A stretch of 21,511 nucleotides of DNA, taken from positions 1 to 21,511 of the forward strand of contig DKDF01000071.1 in assembly GCA_002451755.1 (NCBI GenBank), written 5' to 3'. The first letter of the stretch is position 1. Each line of letters starts with the position of its first letter. This DNA comes from Ruminococcaceae bacterium UBA6855 (GTDB taxonomy: Bacteria > Bacillota > Clostridia > Oscillospirales > Acutalibacteraceae). The notes under the pieces are model-generated. The model was not told where the DNA came from and did not search any database. It worked only from the letters and a program-made list of their open reading frames with translations. Both the position numbers and the translations under genes were made by a program. This document shows positions 7,590 through 13,609 of the stretch, piece by piece.

Positions 7590-8996
7590 ATGAAGGACGA
7601 AAAAAATCCGGCGCAGGAGCTCAGAGAAAAGCTGTTTGCTCAGCCTAAGCACGCCGCGCTGAGAATGAGCGACGATGAAATCGCCGCGGCGTTTGAGTGG
7701 TGCGAGGGATACAAAACTTTCCTCAGCGACAACAGAACCGAGCGCGAGATAACCGCGTTTTCGCAGAAGCTCGCCGAGGCGCGCGGCTTCGAGAAGTTCG
7801 ACTCGTCGAAGAAATATTCGGCTGGCGATAAGGTCTGGTTCAATATCAAAGAAAAGGCGATTATCCTCGCCGTTTTCGGCACACGCCCGCTGAGCGACGG
7901 AGTCAAGATCGCGGCGGCGCATATTGACTCGCCCCGCCTCGATGTCAAGCCCAATCCCATGTACGAGGATTGCGAGATCGCGCTCTTCAAGACTCACTAC
8001 TACGGCGGCATAAAGAAATATCAGTGGCCGACAGTCCCGCTTTCGCTCCACGGCGTTATCGTCAAGGCGGACGGCGAAAAGATAACTGTCTCCATCGGCG
8101 ACAAAGAGGGCGAGCCGCAGTTTGTTATCAGCGACCTGCTCCCGCATCTTGACAGCACCATGGGCGAGCGCAAGGCCTCACAGGTCATCAAGGGCGAGGA
8201 ACTCAATGTTCTTATCGGCAGCATGCCTTTCAGAAGCGACGAGGGCAGCGACCTCGTGAAGCTCAATATTCTGAAGCTTCTCAACGAGAAATACGGTATC
8301 ACCGAGTCCGATTTCCTCTCCGCAGAGTTGGAGCTCGTTCCCGCATCGAGAGTTTCGGATATCGGCTTTGACCGCAGCCTCATCGGCGGCTACGGCCACG
8401 ACGACAGGGTCTGCGCATATCCCGCACTCATGGCGGCTCTCGACTGCCCGAACCCGAGCTATACTACAGTTACCGTCCTGACAGATAAGGAAGAGATAGG
8501 CTCCGTCGGCAACACCGGACTCTCTTCCGCTTATCTCCAGTTCTTCATCGAGGATCTCGCCAAGACTCAGGGGCTCGAGGGCAGAGATGTTCTCAGAGCG
8601 TCCGAGTGCCTTTCTGCGGATGTCAATGCGGGCGTCGATCCCACATTCCAGTCCGTCCACGACAAGCTCAATGCTTCGTTCATAAACAGAGGTATTGTTG
8701 TCACGAAGTACACCGGCGCGCGCGGCAAGTCCGACACATCGGATGCCAACGCGGAGTTCGTCGGCAAGCTCAGAAAGCTCTTCGATGAGAACAACATCGT
8801 CTGGCAGATAGGCGAGCTCGGTAAGGTCGACGAGGGCGGCGGCGGAACGGTCGCGAAGTATGTTGCGCATCTCGGCGTCGATGTTGTTGATGTCGGCGTG
8901 CCCGTGCTCTCGATGCACGCGCCGTTCGAGCAGATAGCAAAGCTTGATATCTATATGGCTTACAAGGCGTTCTGCACATTCTACAATCAGAAATAA
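7590..8996 (+). CDS. apeA: M18 family zinc aminopeptidase
   Basis: This is a cytoplasmic metallo-aminopeptidase that trims N-terminal residues from peptides. At 468 residues it has the normal M18 length. The probable di-zinc ligands are in place: H111 in AAHIDSPRLD, D271/D272 in GYGHDDRV, E301/E302 in DKEEIGSVG, D344 in SADVNAG and H443 in SMHAPFE. M18 enzymes form dodecamers, with acidic-residue or broad specificity depending on subgroup, which I cannot tell here. AGGAGG precedes the ATG by 9 nt, 12 bp after the previous gene. It is last in the operon; a hairpin follows 5 bp after the stop. The symbol apeA follows the usual name for aminopeptidase 1 of this family. Confidence 0.93.
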   Translation: MKDEKNPAQELREKLFAQPKHAALRMSDDEIAAAFEWCEGYKTFLSDNRTEREITAFSQKLAEARGFEKFDSSKKYSAGDKVWFNIKEKAIILAVFGTRPLSDGVKIAAAHIDSPRLDVKPNPMYEDCEIALFKTHYYGGIKKYQWPTVPLSLHGVIVKADGEKITVSIGDKEGEPQFVISDLLPHLDSTMGERKASQVIKGEELNVLIGSMPFRSDEGSDLVKLNILKLLNEKYGITESDFLSAELELVPASRVSDIGFDRSLIGGYGHDDRVCAYPALMAALDCPNPSYTTVTVLTDKEEIGSVGNTGLSSAYLQFFIEDLAKTQGLEGRDVLRASECLSADVNAGVDPTFQSVHDKLNASFINRGIVVTKYTGARGKSDTSDANAEFVGKLRKLFDENNIVWQIGELGKVDEGGGGTVAKYVAHLGVDVVDVGVPVLSMHAPFEQIAKLDIYMAYKAFCTFYNQK

Positions 8997-9001
8997 CAGA
9001 A

Positions 9002-9030
9002 GCTCCCCTGTCTTTTATCGGCAGGGGAGC
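9002..9030. terminator. Hairpin terminator between aminopeptidase and XRE genes
   Basis: A perfect 9-bp stem GCTCCCCTG/CAGGGGAGC encloses an 11-nt loop. It lies between the converging ends of the M18 gene and the leftward XRE gene, with moderately T-rich sequence on both sides, so it probably serves both. Neither T-run is strong. Confidence 0.6.
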
Positions 9031-9036
9031 GATGCT

Positions 9037-9261
9037 TTATTCATTTTCCGGGTACGGCTCGAACTCGTCGGTTCTGCCGAGCAGCCAGTCGACACTCGTG
9101 TGATATATATCAGCTATTTTGCACAGCGTTTCGGGGGTCATGGAGTTGATCCCGTTTTCGTATGCGGCATAGGTCCTTCGGTTTATATAGAGCATGTCCG
9201 CTATTTGCTGCTGAGTCAGGTCATTGTCCTCGCGCAGGTTTCTTATCCTTGGGTACTTCAA
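9037..9261 (-). CDS. XRE family helix-turn-helix regulator
   Basis: This 74-residue protein is almost entirely one Cro/C1-type HTH domain. It starts MKYPRIRNLREDNDLTQQQIA, has the recognition-helix region NRRTYAAYENG, and ends in the TSVDWLLGRTDEFEPYPEN tail often seen in small clostridial XRE regulators. The start is a TTG at 9261 with GAGGTGG 5 nt upstream; an in-frame TGA lies directly before it, so no longer start exists. It most likely dimerises and binds a palindrome. The perfect inverted repeat 26 bp upstream (9287-9330) is the obvious candidate target, giving autoregulation and control of the rightward transcript. That pairing is inference from position. Confidence 0.88.
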   Translation of the reverse strand: MKYPRIRNLREDNDLTQQQIADMLYINRRTYAAYENGINSMTPETLCKIADIYHTSVDWLLGRTDEFEPYPENE

Positions 9262-9286
9262 TCAAACCACCTCAGAAAAATTATAA

Positions 9287-9330
9287 ATGCCATAAATTCT
9301 GCCATTGACTTTTGGCAGAATTTATGGCAT
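9287..9330. promoter_or_regulatory. Perfect 18-bp inverted repeat, probable XRE operator
   Basis: The left arm ATGCCATAAATTCTGCCA (9287-9304) is the exact reverse complement of the right arm (9313-9330), with an 8-bp spacer. Each arm carries TGCCA twice, 7 bp apart, so the site offers four half-sites. It lies between the XRE gene and the rightward small-RNA candidates and overlaps a rightward promoter. It could also form a strong hairpin in RNA, but its place between divergent units favours an operator. Confidence 0.65.
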
Positions 9331-9333
9331 AAT
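9305..9333 (+). promoter_or_regulatory. Promoter embedded in the inverted repeat
   Basis: TTGACT (9305-9310) fills most of the spacer of the inverted repeat. CATAAT (9328-9333) lies 17 bp downstream, overlapping the end of the right arm. A protein bound to the repeat would block this promoter. The expected start is ~9340, reading toward the first small-RNA candidate. On the opposite strand a TATAAT (9280-9285) could serve the XRE gene, with only a poor -35. Confidence 0.55.
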
Positions 9334-9369
9334 GTAATTGCTTCAATTCCGTATGCGTATAATCCGCCG

Positions 9370-9474
9370 CAATATGCTTTAAGTTTGCGCAGCGCGCAGC
9401 TCGGTATGCACGAAAAAAGACACCTCACAATCTCCTATATAAAAGACACCCGGCGGTGAAAACTGCCGGGCGTC
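9370..9474 (+). ncRNA. Candidate small RNA, copy A
   Basis: This apparently non-coding stretch resembles copy B (9563-9662). Both begin near GCAAT shortly after a -10-like box (here TATAAT, 9358-9363). Both share CTCGG, then an A-rich segment with GACA/ACC blocks, then CTCCTATATA (9432-9441), and then a GC-rich hairpin 3-4 nt later (here GAC-CCCGGC/GCCGGG-GTC, 9445-9474). The distance from CTCGG to CTCCTATATA is 32 nt here and 30 nt in B. The shared decamer falls in different reading registers, arguing for RNA rather than peptide. No good -35 fits its own TATAAT, so it may depend on the promoter in the inverted repeat. The RNA family is not one I recognise. Confidence 0.45.
9445..9474. terminator. 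Hairpin ending small-RNA candidate A
   Basis: The stem is GAC-A-CCCGGC with GCCGGG-C-GTC (one A/C mismatch) plus two inner pairs. On the minus strand it is followed by TTTTATAT, a fair terminator tail. On the plus strand no T-run follows, so termination of copy A is unproven. Confidence 0.45.
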
Positions 9475-9527
9475 TGCTTGAAAAAAGGTTTTACTGTACA
9501 ATAAAATGTCCAGTGAAAAATTATTGC

Positions 9528-9556
9528 TTGACAAATTATAACACATAGGCTATTAT
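9528..9556 (+). promoter_or_regulatory. Near-consensus promoter of small-RNA candidate B
   Basis: A perfect -35 TTGACA (9528-9533) and -10 TATTAT (9551-9556) are separated by 17 bp. No gene with a ribosome-binding site follows, so the product is probably an untranslated RNA starting near 9563. Confidence 0.7.
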
Positions 9557-9562
9557 TTTATC

Positions 9563-9662
9563 TGCAATGAGGCGCACCCTCGGCGCAGCAAAAACGACAA
9601 CCACGAAACTCCTATATATCACGCGAAGCGGCGGCAGAGATTTTTCTGCCGCCGTTTCGCAT
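9563..9662 (+). ncRNA. Candidate small RNA, copy B
   Basis: A consensus promoter opens onto ~100 nt that end in a very strong hairpin: a 15-bp stem (9623-9637 with 9646-9660, one G-U pair) and an 8-nt loop. Near the 5' end GAGG/CCTC can form a small hairpin. The centre, with A-rich sequence and CTCCTATATA (9609-9618), looks unpaired. The layout matches copy A. A 32-codon frame begins at 9567 only a few bases after the predicted start, with no ribosome-binding site, and runs through the hairpin, so I do not call it a gene. It could belong to a catalogued clostridial RNA family that I cannot name from memory. Confidence 0.55.
9623..9660 (+). terminator. Strong hairpin ending small-RNA candidate B
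   Basis: Left arm GCGAAGCGGCGGCAG pairs with CTGCCGCCGTTTCGC (one G-U pair) around loop AGATTTTT. It is followed by ATTAAAAATT rather than a clean T-run, so it may be a structural 3' domain as much as a terminator. Confidence 0.55.
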
Positions 9663-9727
9663 TAAAAATTGCTGTATTGTTGTTGTGCTTTTTAGAAGTG
9701 AATTGAATTTTGCCGCACAATCTATTT

Positions 9728-9777
9728 AGGCTCCCCTGTAGGGGAGCTGGCTCGGCGTAAGCCGAGACTGAGGGGTT
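9728..9777. repeat. REP-like double-hairpin palindromic element
   Basis: Two perfect hairpins lie back to back: GCTCCCC-TGTA-GGGGAGC (9730-9747) and CTCGGC-GTAA-GCCGAG (9751-9766), followed by ACTGAGGGGTT. From general memory this layout matches short dispersed palindromic repeats common between genes in gut Clostridia. It holds no gene. Copy number in this genome cannot be judged from one window. Confidence 0.55.
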
Positions 9778-9966
9778 TAGCCGGCGTTCAAGATATGGTT
9801 TGCAGGGTGCGTGCCGGTAGAGTGACGCAAAATTCGCCGTCGGATGATATCCGCCCCTGTATGATTGCGCTGATTTATAATATTGCGCGATAGCTGTTCA
9901 TTGCCGGTATTTACACCTACAAATCCCAATTTATATGTGCTCCCATCCCACAAAAACAACTGCAAA
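9778..9966. other. Intergenic stretch, no gene supported
   Basis: I find no gene with a ribosome-binding site here. A minus-strand frame of 67 codons (9777-9980) begins with TTG inside the neighbouring terminator and is unlikely to be real. A GGAT-GAT-ATCC palindrome (~9842-9852) is the only local structure seen. The stretch may be part of the same dispersed repeat as the preceding element. Confidence 0.35.
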
Positions 9967-10010
9967 ACCGACCGCAACAAAAATTCGCTGCGGTCGGTCG
10001 CTGTTTTTTT
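9967..10010. terminator. Hairpin terminator, bidirectional
   Basis: A perfect 10-bp stem ACCGACCGCA/TGCGGTCGGT (9967-9976 with 9989-9998) is followed on the plus strand by CGCTG and seven T's, and on the minus strand by TTTTGCAGTTGTTTTT. It sits just past the stop of the leftward 104-residue gene and so ends that operon. Confidence 0.75.
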
Positions 10011-10017
10011 ATCTGCC

Positions 10018-10332
10018 TTATTCGGCTATCTTTGTGCCCTCTTTTATCGTCACCGTGCCGATGAGCGGAACCTTTGCGCTTCCGCTGACGGAGGTGTCGG
10101 TGAAATCGAGCTCGATCTGGGCATCTCTGCCGCGCAGTTCGCGCGCCGTGACGGTCGCGGACAGGTGGTTGCCGGCAGTCGAAAGTCTTTTTACTTCAAC
10201 CTCCGGCGCGGTCATCTTCGGCTCGATTATCTCGAAGCCGTACTTGCCGCCGTCGTCAAAGACGCGGAGCGTTATATCTCCGTTATAAAACATGTTGCCG
10301 ATTTTTAAATGCCATGTGCCTGTTCCGAGCAT
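10018..10332 (-). CDS. Hypothetical 104-residue protein, beta-rich
   Basis: I do not recognise the family. The protein has no signal peptide or membrane segment and reads as alternating beta strands (GTWHLKIGNMFYNGDITLRV, then VEVKRLSTAGNHLSATVTA, then VPLIGTVTIKEG). This suggests a small cytoplasmic beta-sandwich or barrel, perhaps a lipid- or ligand-binding fold, though that is only a shape argument. AAGGAG lies 7 nt before the ATG. It is last in a leftward operon, 31 bp after the lysoplasmalogenase gene, and a strong terminator follows. The Gly-rich start GTGTWHLKIG and conserved-looking Trp might help a profile search. Confidence 0.75.
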   Translation of the reverse strand: MLGTGTWHLKIGNMFYNGDITLRVFDDGGKYGFEIIEPKMTAPEVEVKRLSTAGNHLSATVTARELRGRDAQIELDFTDTSVSGSAKVPLIGTVTIKEGTKIAE

Positions 10333-10363
10333 ATGCTGTCTCCTTTCGGGTCTGCGCCTTGAG

Positions 10364-11095
10364 TCAGGCGGAAATTACAAATATTGTTGACGCGAGCAGG
10401 AACTGCGCCGTGAAGTAAGTTACGATGCAGGTTATCTTGTAGCCGTATGACGGGCGCGGCTTGCGCAGGGAGTTGACGGCGAGCATCATATCAGACAGCG
10501 CAAACAGGAACGCGCCGCCGACGAGCAGGATGCACATGACAACCGCGTTGTCGAGCCCGGCGTTGACTGCCTTGATGCCGAGCGAACCCGCCTTGACGAG
10601 CATGAACGCGAGCATCGCGACATACGGCACGCCGATTATATAAAGCGGGCTGAATTTGACTCCGAGCAGGCGAATAGCCGCAACGCCGATAACTATAATT
10701 ATCGCGCAGGCTATCAGCTCGCGCTTATCCCAGAACGGCGCGTCGGGGAAATATCGCTTCATCGCAAGGCAGTAGGCGTATATATAAAACACATGTCCTG
10801 CAAGGAACGCGAGTCCGCCGCTCAGCGTGAACGGCAGCTTCGGCGGCAGATGCAGAAGAAAATCGCCGCACCAGCCGAGCAGAAGCCCTATCAGAATATA
10901 GTGTGCGTAGTCGCTGCGGTTCTGCGCTATCACGCTCGCGAGAACTCCCGCCGCGACGAAAAGGGTCGCGCATATGGTTTTGAGTATCTGCGATTTTGTG
11001 CAGCGCCCGTTTCTTGAGGCCTTGAGGAACCACGGGACGAAAATAAATTCGAGTCCCGCCGCGATTCCGAAGCATATTTTGAACAAGGTTGACAT
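10364..11095 (-). CDS. YhhN/TMEM86-type lysoplasmalogenase
   Basis: This 243-residue integral membrane protein has about eight hydrophobic segments. The YhhN family hydrolyses the vinyl-ether bond of lysoplasmalogens, releasing an aldehyde and a glycerophospho-alcohol. Family signatures visible are GWCGDFLLHL with the acidic residue in the membrane, GLAFLAGHVFYIYAY, and GAFLFALSDMMLAVNSL with the second conserved Asp. Anaerobic Clostridia make plasmalogens, so the substrate is plausible. The ATG directly follows the TAA of the serine hydrolase gene with GGAGA overlapping that gene's end, so translation is coupled. The exact substrate is inferred from family only. Confidence 0.85.
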   Translation of the reverse strand: MSTLFKICFGIAAGLEFIFVPWFLKASRNGRCTKSQILKTICATLFVAAGVLASVIAQNRSDYAHYILIGLLLGWCGDFLLHLPPKLPFTLSGGLAFLAGHVFYIYAYCLAMKRYFPDAPFWDKRELIACAIIIVIGVAAIRLLGVKFSPLYIIGVPYVAMLAFMLVKAGSLGIKAVNAGLDNAVVMCILLVGGAFLFALSDMMLAVNSLRKPRPSYGYKITCIVTYFTAQFLLASTIFVISA

Positions 11096-12709
11096 TTATC
11101 TCATCTCCAGGCGGCCGAACAGCTTTGGCTCGAGCAGAGTGTAGTGTCTGCGCAGAATATTGCCGCAGATGTCGGCTATCGTTTCGTTTTCTATCATGTC
11201 GCCCGTGCCCTGCGCGATGGATTCGGCGATGTTGCACAGATCCGGGCAGGAGGTTGGGATGACGGTAACTTTGTTGCCGTTGAAGCGGAAAGAGAAGCGG
11301 CGCTCGGATATAGATTCATTTGCGCGGATCCATATTGTGAATGTGTCGCTGTCCTCCCATCTCGCCGACGAGACGGCGGTGAAATCGAGTCCAGCCAGGT
11401 GCATCTTCGATTTGCGGTATTTGCCGTCGAGTCCGCTGACTATCGTGTTCCTGACTTTTCCCTCGCTCCATGTGAAGCGGCACTCGTTCTCGGAGAAGTC
11501 GAGGTTTATCTTGTCTATATTGCCCGCGCGGTCAGCCGACATATATACGACCGCCGTCGGCAGGACGCTCACGGGGAAGCCCGCAACATCGAGCACGGGG
11601 TTATAGAGCATATGTATCGTCGAATATGACAGCTTCTTTTCGAGCACGGGGTTGCGCCTGCCGGCGGTGAGCACGGGCAGGGGAGTGAGCGTCATGGGCA
11701 GGGTGGTCTGCTCCGGCTCATCCTTCGGCTCGATAAAGCCCTCGGGGAAGTGCCTCCACAGGCAGTCGCGCGTCTTTTGCTCAAAGACCTCGCTGCAGGT
11801 GGTGATGATATTTGCGTCGTATTCCGGCAGGACGATGCCGAACTGTGAGAACATTCCGTCCGCGCGGTAAGAGCCGGGGAAGTGGCAGCACCAGAAGTTG
11901 AAGCCGTAGCCGACGCAGGAGTCAATTTGATTAGAACTCTTGCTCGAGTTGTCCGCCTGAGCCTTGCCCGCTTCGCGCGCCCAGAACTCGGGGATGACCT
12001 GCTTGCCCTGATATTTTCCGCCGTGGCTCATGCAGTCGATGACCTTGGCGAGCTCTTCTGTTGTTATGAACAGACCCCAGCCGCCTGCCTCAAGGCCGTT
12101 CGGGTCGGTCTCCCATGCGGGATTCTCTCTGATGCCCAGAGGCTTGAACAGGCGCGGCGCGAGATATTCGCGCACGGTCATGCCGGTCAGCTTCTGGATT
12201 ATGGCGCAGAGGACATAGCAGTTTTCGCTGATGTACTTCCAGCCCTCGCCCGGGGCGAATGCCCAGCGCGCGCCGAAAAAGCTCTTGAGCCATGAGACCT
12301 TCGCCTTGTTTTCGAGGACGCTTACATCCTTTCCGGCGGTCATGGTCAGCAGGTGGAATACGGTCATCTTTTCGAGGTTCGCGTCGTATTTCTGCGGTCT
12401 GTACTCGGGGAAGATATCGATGACCTTCGTGTCGAGCGTCAGCAGTCCCTCATCAATAGCAAATCCGGTGGCTATCGACGCAAAGCTCTTGCTGACTGAA
12501 TACATGGTGTGCGGGATGTCGGGAGCATAGGGGTCTCTCCAGGTCTCGAAGGCTACTTTTCCGTGGCGCAGGATCATGATGCTGTGAAGCTCTATCCCGC
12601 TGCGCTCGAAGTCGTCGAGCAGTTCGGATATCGCCTTTGAGGACACGCCGACCTGTTCCGGGAAGTCGGCTCTCGGGAGCGCCTTGCTCTTTGTTCTTGC
12701 GGTTGGCAT
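11096..12709 (-). CDS. Serine hydrolase, beta-lactamase/PBP class C fold
   Basis: This 537-residue protein has no signal peptide, so it should be cytoplasmic. The N-terminal ~330 residues are the beta-lactamase-related domain: SxxK is S71-V-S-K74 in TMYSVSKSFASIATG, and the third motif region is RADGMFSQFG. The second motif, usually YxN, is unusual: KYISENCYV gives S161-E-N163 with a Tyr two residues before, so a Ser may replace the usual Tyr. The C-terminal ~190 residues are beta-rich, possibly a lipocalin-like extension. Relatives include esterases, D-amino-acid peptidases and carboxypeptidases; a true beta-lactamase is unlikely without export. I chose the ATG at 12709 with AGGAG upstream over the GTG at 12742, which has none. 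First gene of the operon. Confidence 0.85.
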   Translation of the reverse strand: MPTARTKSKALPRADFPEQVGVSSKAISELLDDFERSGIELHSIMILRHGKVAFETWRDPYAPDIPHTMYSVSKSFASIATGFAIDEGLLTLDTKVIDIFPEYRPQKYDANLEKMTVFHLLTMTAGKDVSVLENKAKVSWLKSFFGARWAFAPGEGWKYISENCYVLCAIIQKLTGMTVREYLAPRLFKPLGIRENPAWETDPNGLEAGGWGLFITTEELAKVIDCMSHGGKYQGKQVIPEFWAREAGKAQADNSSKSSNQIDSCVGYGFNFWCCHFPGSYRADGMFSQFGIVLPEYDANIITTCSEVFEQKTRDCLWRHFPEGFIEPKDEPEQTTLPMTLTPLPVLTAGRRNPVLEKKLSYSTIHMLYNPVLDVAGFPVSVLPTAVVYMSADRAGNIDKINLDFSENECRFTWSEGKVRNTIVSGLDGKYRKSKMHLAGLDFTAVSSARWEDSDTFTIWIRANESISERRFSFRFNGNKVTVIPTSCPDLCNIAESIAQGTGDMIENETIADICGNILRRHYTLLEPKLFGRLEMR

Positions 12710-12777
12710 AAGATATACATCTCCTGTAAAAATAATGTTCACTTAAAGATTCTGCCAAACGAATGGTTATTACATAA

Positions 12778-12807
12778 ATTATACTACAACGCAAAACTAA
12801 AATACAA
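12778..12807 (-). promoter_or_regulatory. Promoter of the serine hydrolase operon
   Basis: On the minus strand TATAAT (12778-12783) has a weak -35 TTGTAT (12802-12807) 18 bp upstream. The -10 is perfect and no other candidate in the intergenic space is better, but the -35 matches only half the consensus. Confidence 0.45.
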
Positions 12808-12871
12808 CAAAAATGTGTAAAAATACCAATTTTTGAGCCGAAAACCGCGCGAAAAATTTATAAAAATTTCA

Positions 12872-12912
12872 GCAAACAAATGTTTGCAATTTCAAAAACT
12901 ATGTGCTATAAT
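12872..12912 (+). promoter_or_regulatory. lexA promoter with LexA-box-like operator
   Basis: TTGCAA (12884-12889) and TATAAT (12907-12912) are 17 bp apart. The palindrome GCAAAC-AAAT-GTTTGC (12872-12887) overlaps the -35 and has the Gram-positive LexA-box architecture GAAC-N4-GTTC, with A and T replacing the outer G and C of the core. Autorepression of lexA is established in the family; the altered core makes this site a probable rather than certain operator. Confidence 0.65.
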
Positions 12913-12955
12913 AAAGCAGGTAAGTTATGCAGACATCTTGAAAGGGTGAAGTGCT

Positions 12956-13549
12956 TTGAAAGACATAAGCAAAACTCAGAAAAGAATATACGAATATCTC
13001 CTCGAACGCTCGCAGGACGGAGTTCCGCCCTCGGTGCGTGAGATCGGCGCGGCAGTGGGGCTGAGCTCCACTTCCTCCGTGCAGGCGAACCTCGATGCGC
13101 TCGAACAGGCAGGCTATATCCAGCGCGATCCGCTCAAGAAGCGCACTATCCGCATTCTGGGCAGGGAGGACAATGTTGTTACCAATGTCCCGATCGTCGG
13201 TACCGTTACCGCCGGTGCGCCGATACTTGCGTTTGAGCAGATCGAGGGCACCGTTGCCTACTCGGGTCACACCACGAGCGACAAAACTCTTTTTGCCCTG
13301 AAGGTCAGGGGAGAGAGTATGATTCAGGCGGGCATACTCGACGGCGACCTTGTTATTGCCGAAAAGACTCCCGTCGCGCGAAACGGCGAAATAGTTGTCG
13401 CGATGATCGAGGACGAGGCTACGGTCAAGACTTTCTATAAAGAAAACGGTCATTTCCGTCTTCAGCCCGAGAACGATACCTATGAGCCGATAATCGTCAA
13501 CGAGGTCTCGATTTTAGGCAAGGTTGTCGCGGTTATAAGATATTATTGA
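12956..13549 (+). CDS. lexA: LexA repressor of the SOS response
   Basis: LexA represses DNA-damage genes and cleaves itself when RecA filaments form. The 197-residue length is normal. The N-terminal winged helix is at ~1-68, with the recognition region SVREIGAAVGLSSTSSVQANL. The self-cleavage Ala-Gly bond lies in GTVTAGAPILA. The catalytic Ser is in KVRGESMIQAG and the Lys in DEATVKTFYKE. The start is a TTG at 12956 behind AAAGGGTG; the upstream ATG and GTG codons run straight into stops, so TTG is the only reasonable start. The gene has its own promoter with a LexA-box-like site and is followed closely by a terminator, so it is probably a single-gene unit. Confidence 0.96.
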   Translation: MKDISKTQKRIYEYLLERSQDGVPPSVREIGAAVGLSSTSSVQANLDALEQAGYIQRDPLKKRTIRILGREDNVVTNVPIVGTVTAGAPILAFEQIEGTVAYSGHTTSDKTLFALKVRGESMIQAGILDGDLVIAEKTPVARNGEIVVAMIEDEATVKTFYKENGHFRLQPENDTYEPIIVNEVSILGKVVAVIRYY

Positions 13550-13559
13550 TTTGTGCACA

Positions 13560-13599
13560 GCCGGTGCAGGCGTTTTATGTCCGCACCGGCTTGTTTTTT
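13560..13599 (+). terminator. lexA terminator
   Basis: Perfect 8-bp stem GCCGGTGC/GCACCGGC (13560-13567 with 13583-13590) is followed by TTGTTTTTT. The ribosome-binding site of the next gene begins right after the T-run, so the GNAT gene may rely on read-through or a promoter inside lexA. Confidence 0.85.
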
Positions 13600-13609
13600 G
13601 GAGGGTATT

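Noticed and set aside
9567..9665. 32-codon frame inside small-RNA candidate B
   Set aside because: Starts only a few bases after the predicted transcript start, has no ribosome-binding site, runs through the terminal hairpin, and is not matched in frame by copy A.
9683..9720. Inverted repeat TTGTGC/GCACAA as a mobile element end
   Set aside because: Only 6 bp with a 26-bp gap and no transposase or target duplication nearby; chance is likely.
9777..9980. 67-codon minus-strand frame in the intergenic stretch
   Set aside because: Begins with TTG inside a terminator hairpin, no ribosome-binding site, no recognisable protein features.
12710..12742. GTG at 12742 as start of the serine hydrolase
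   Set aside because: No ribosome-binding site ahead of it, while the ATG at 12709 has AGGAG at usable distance.
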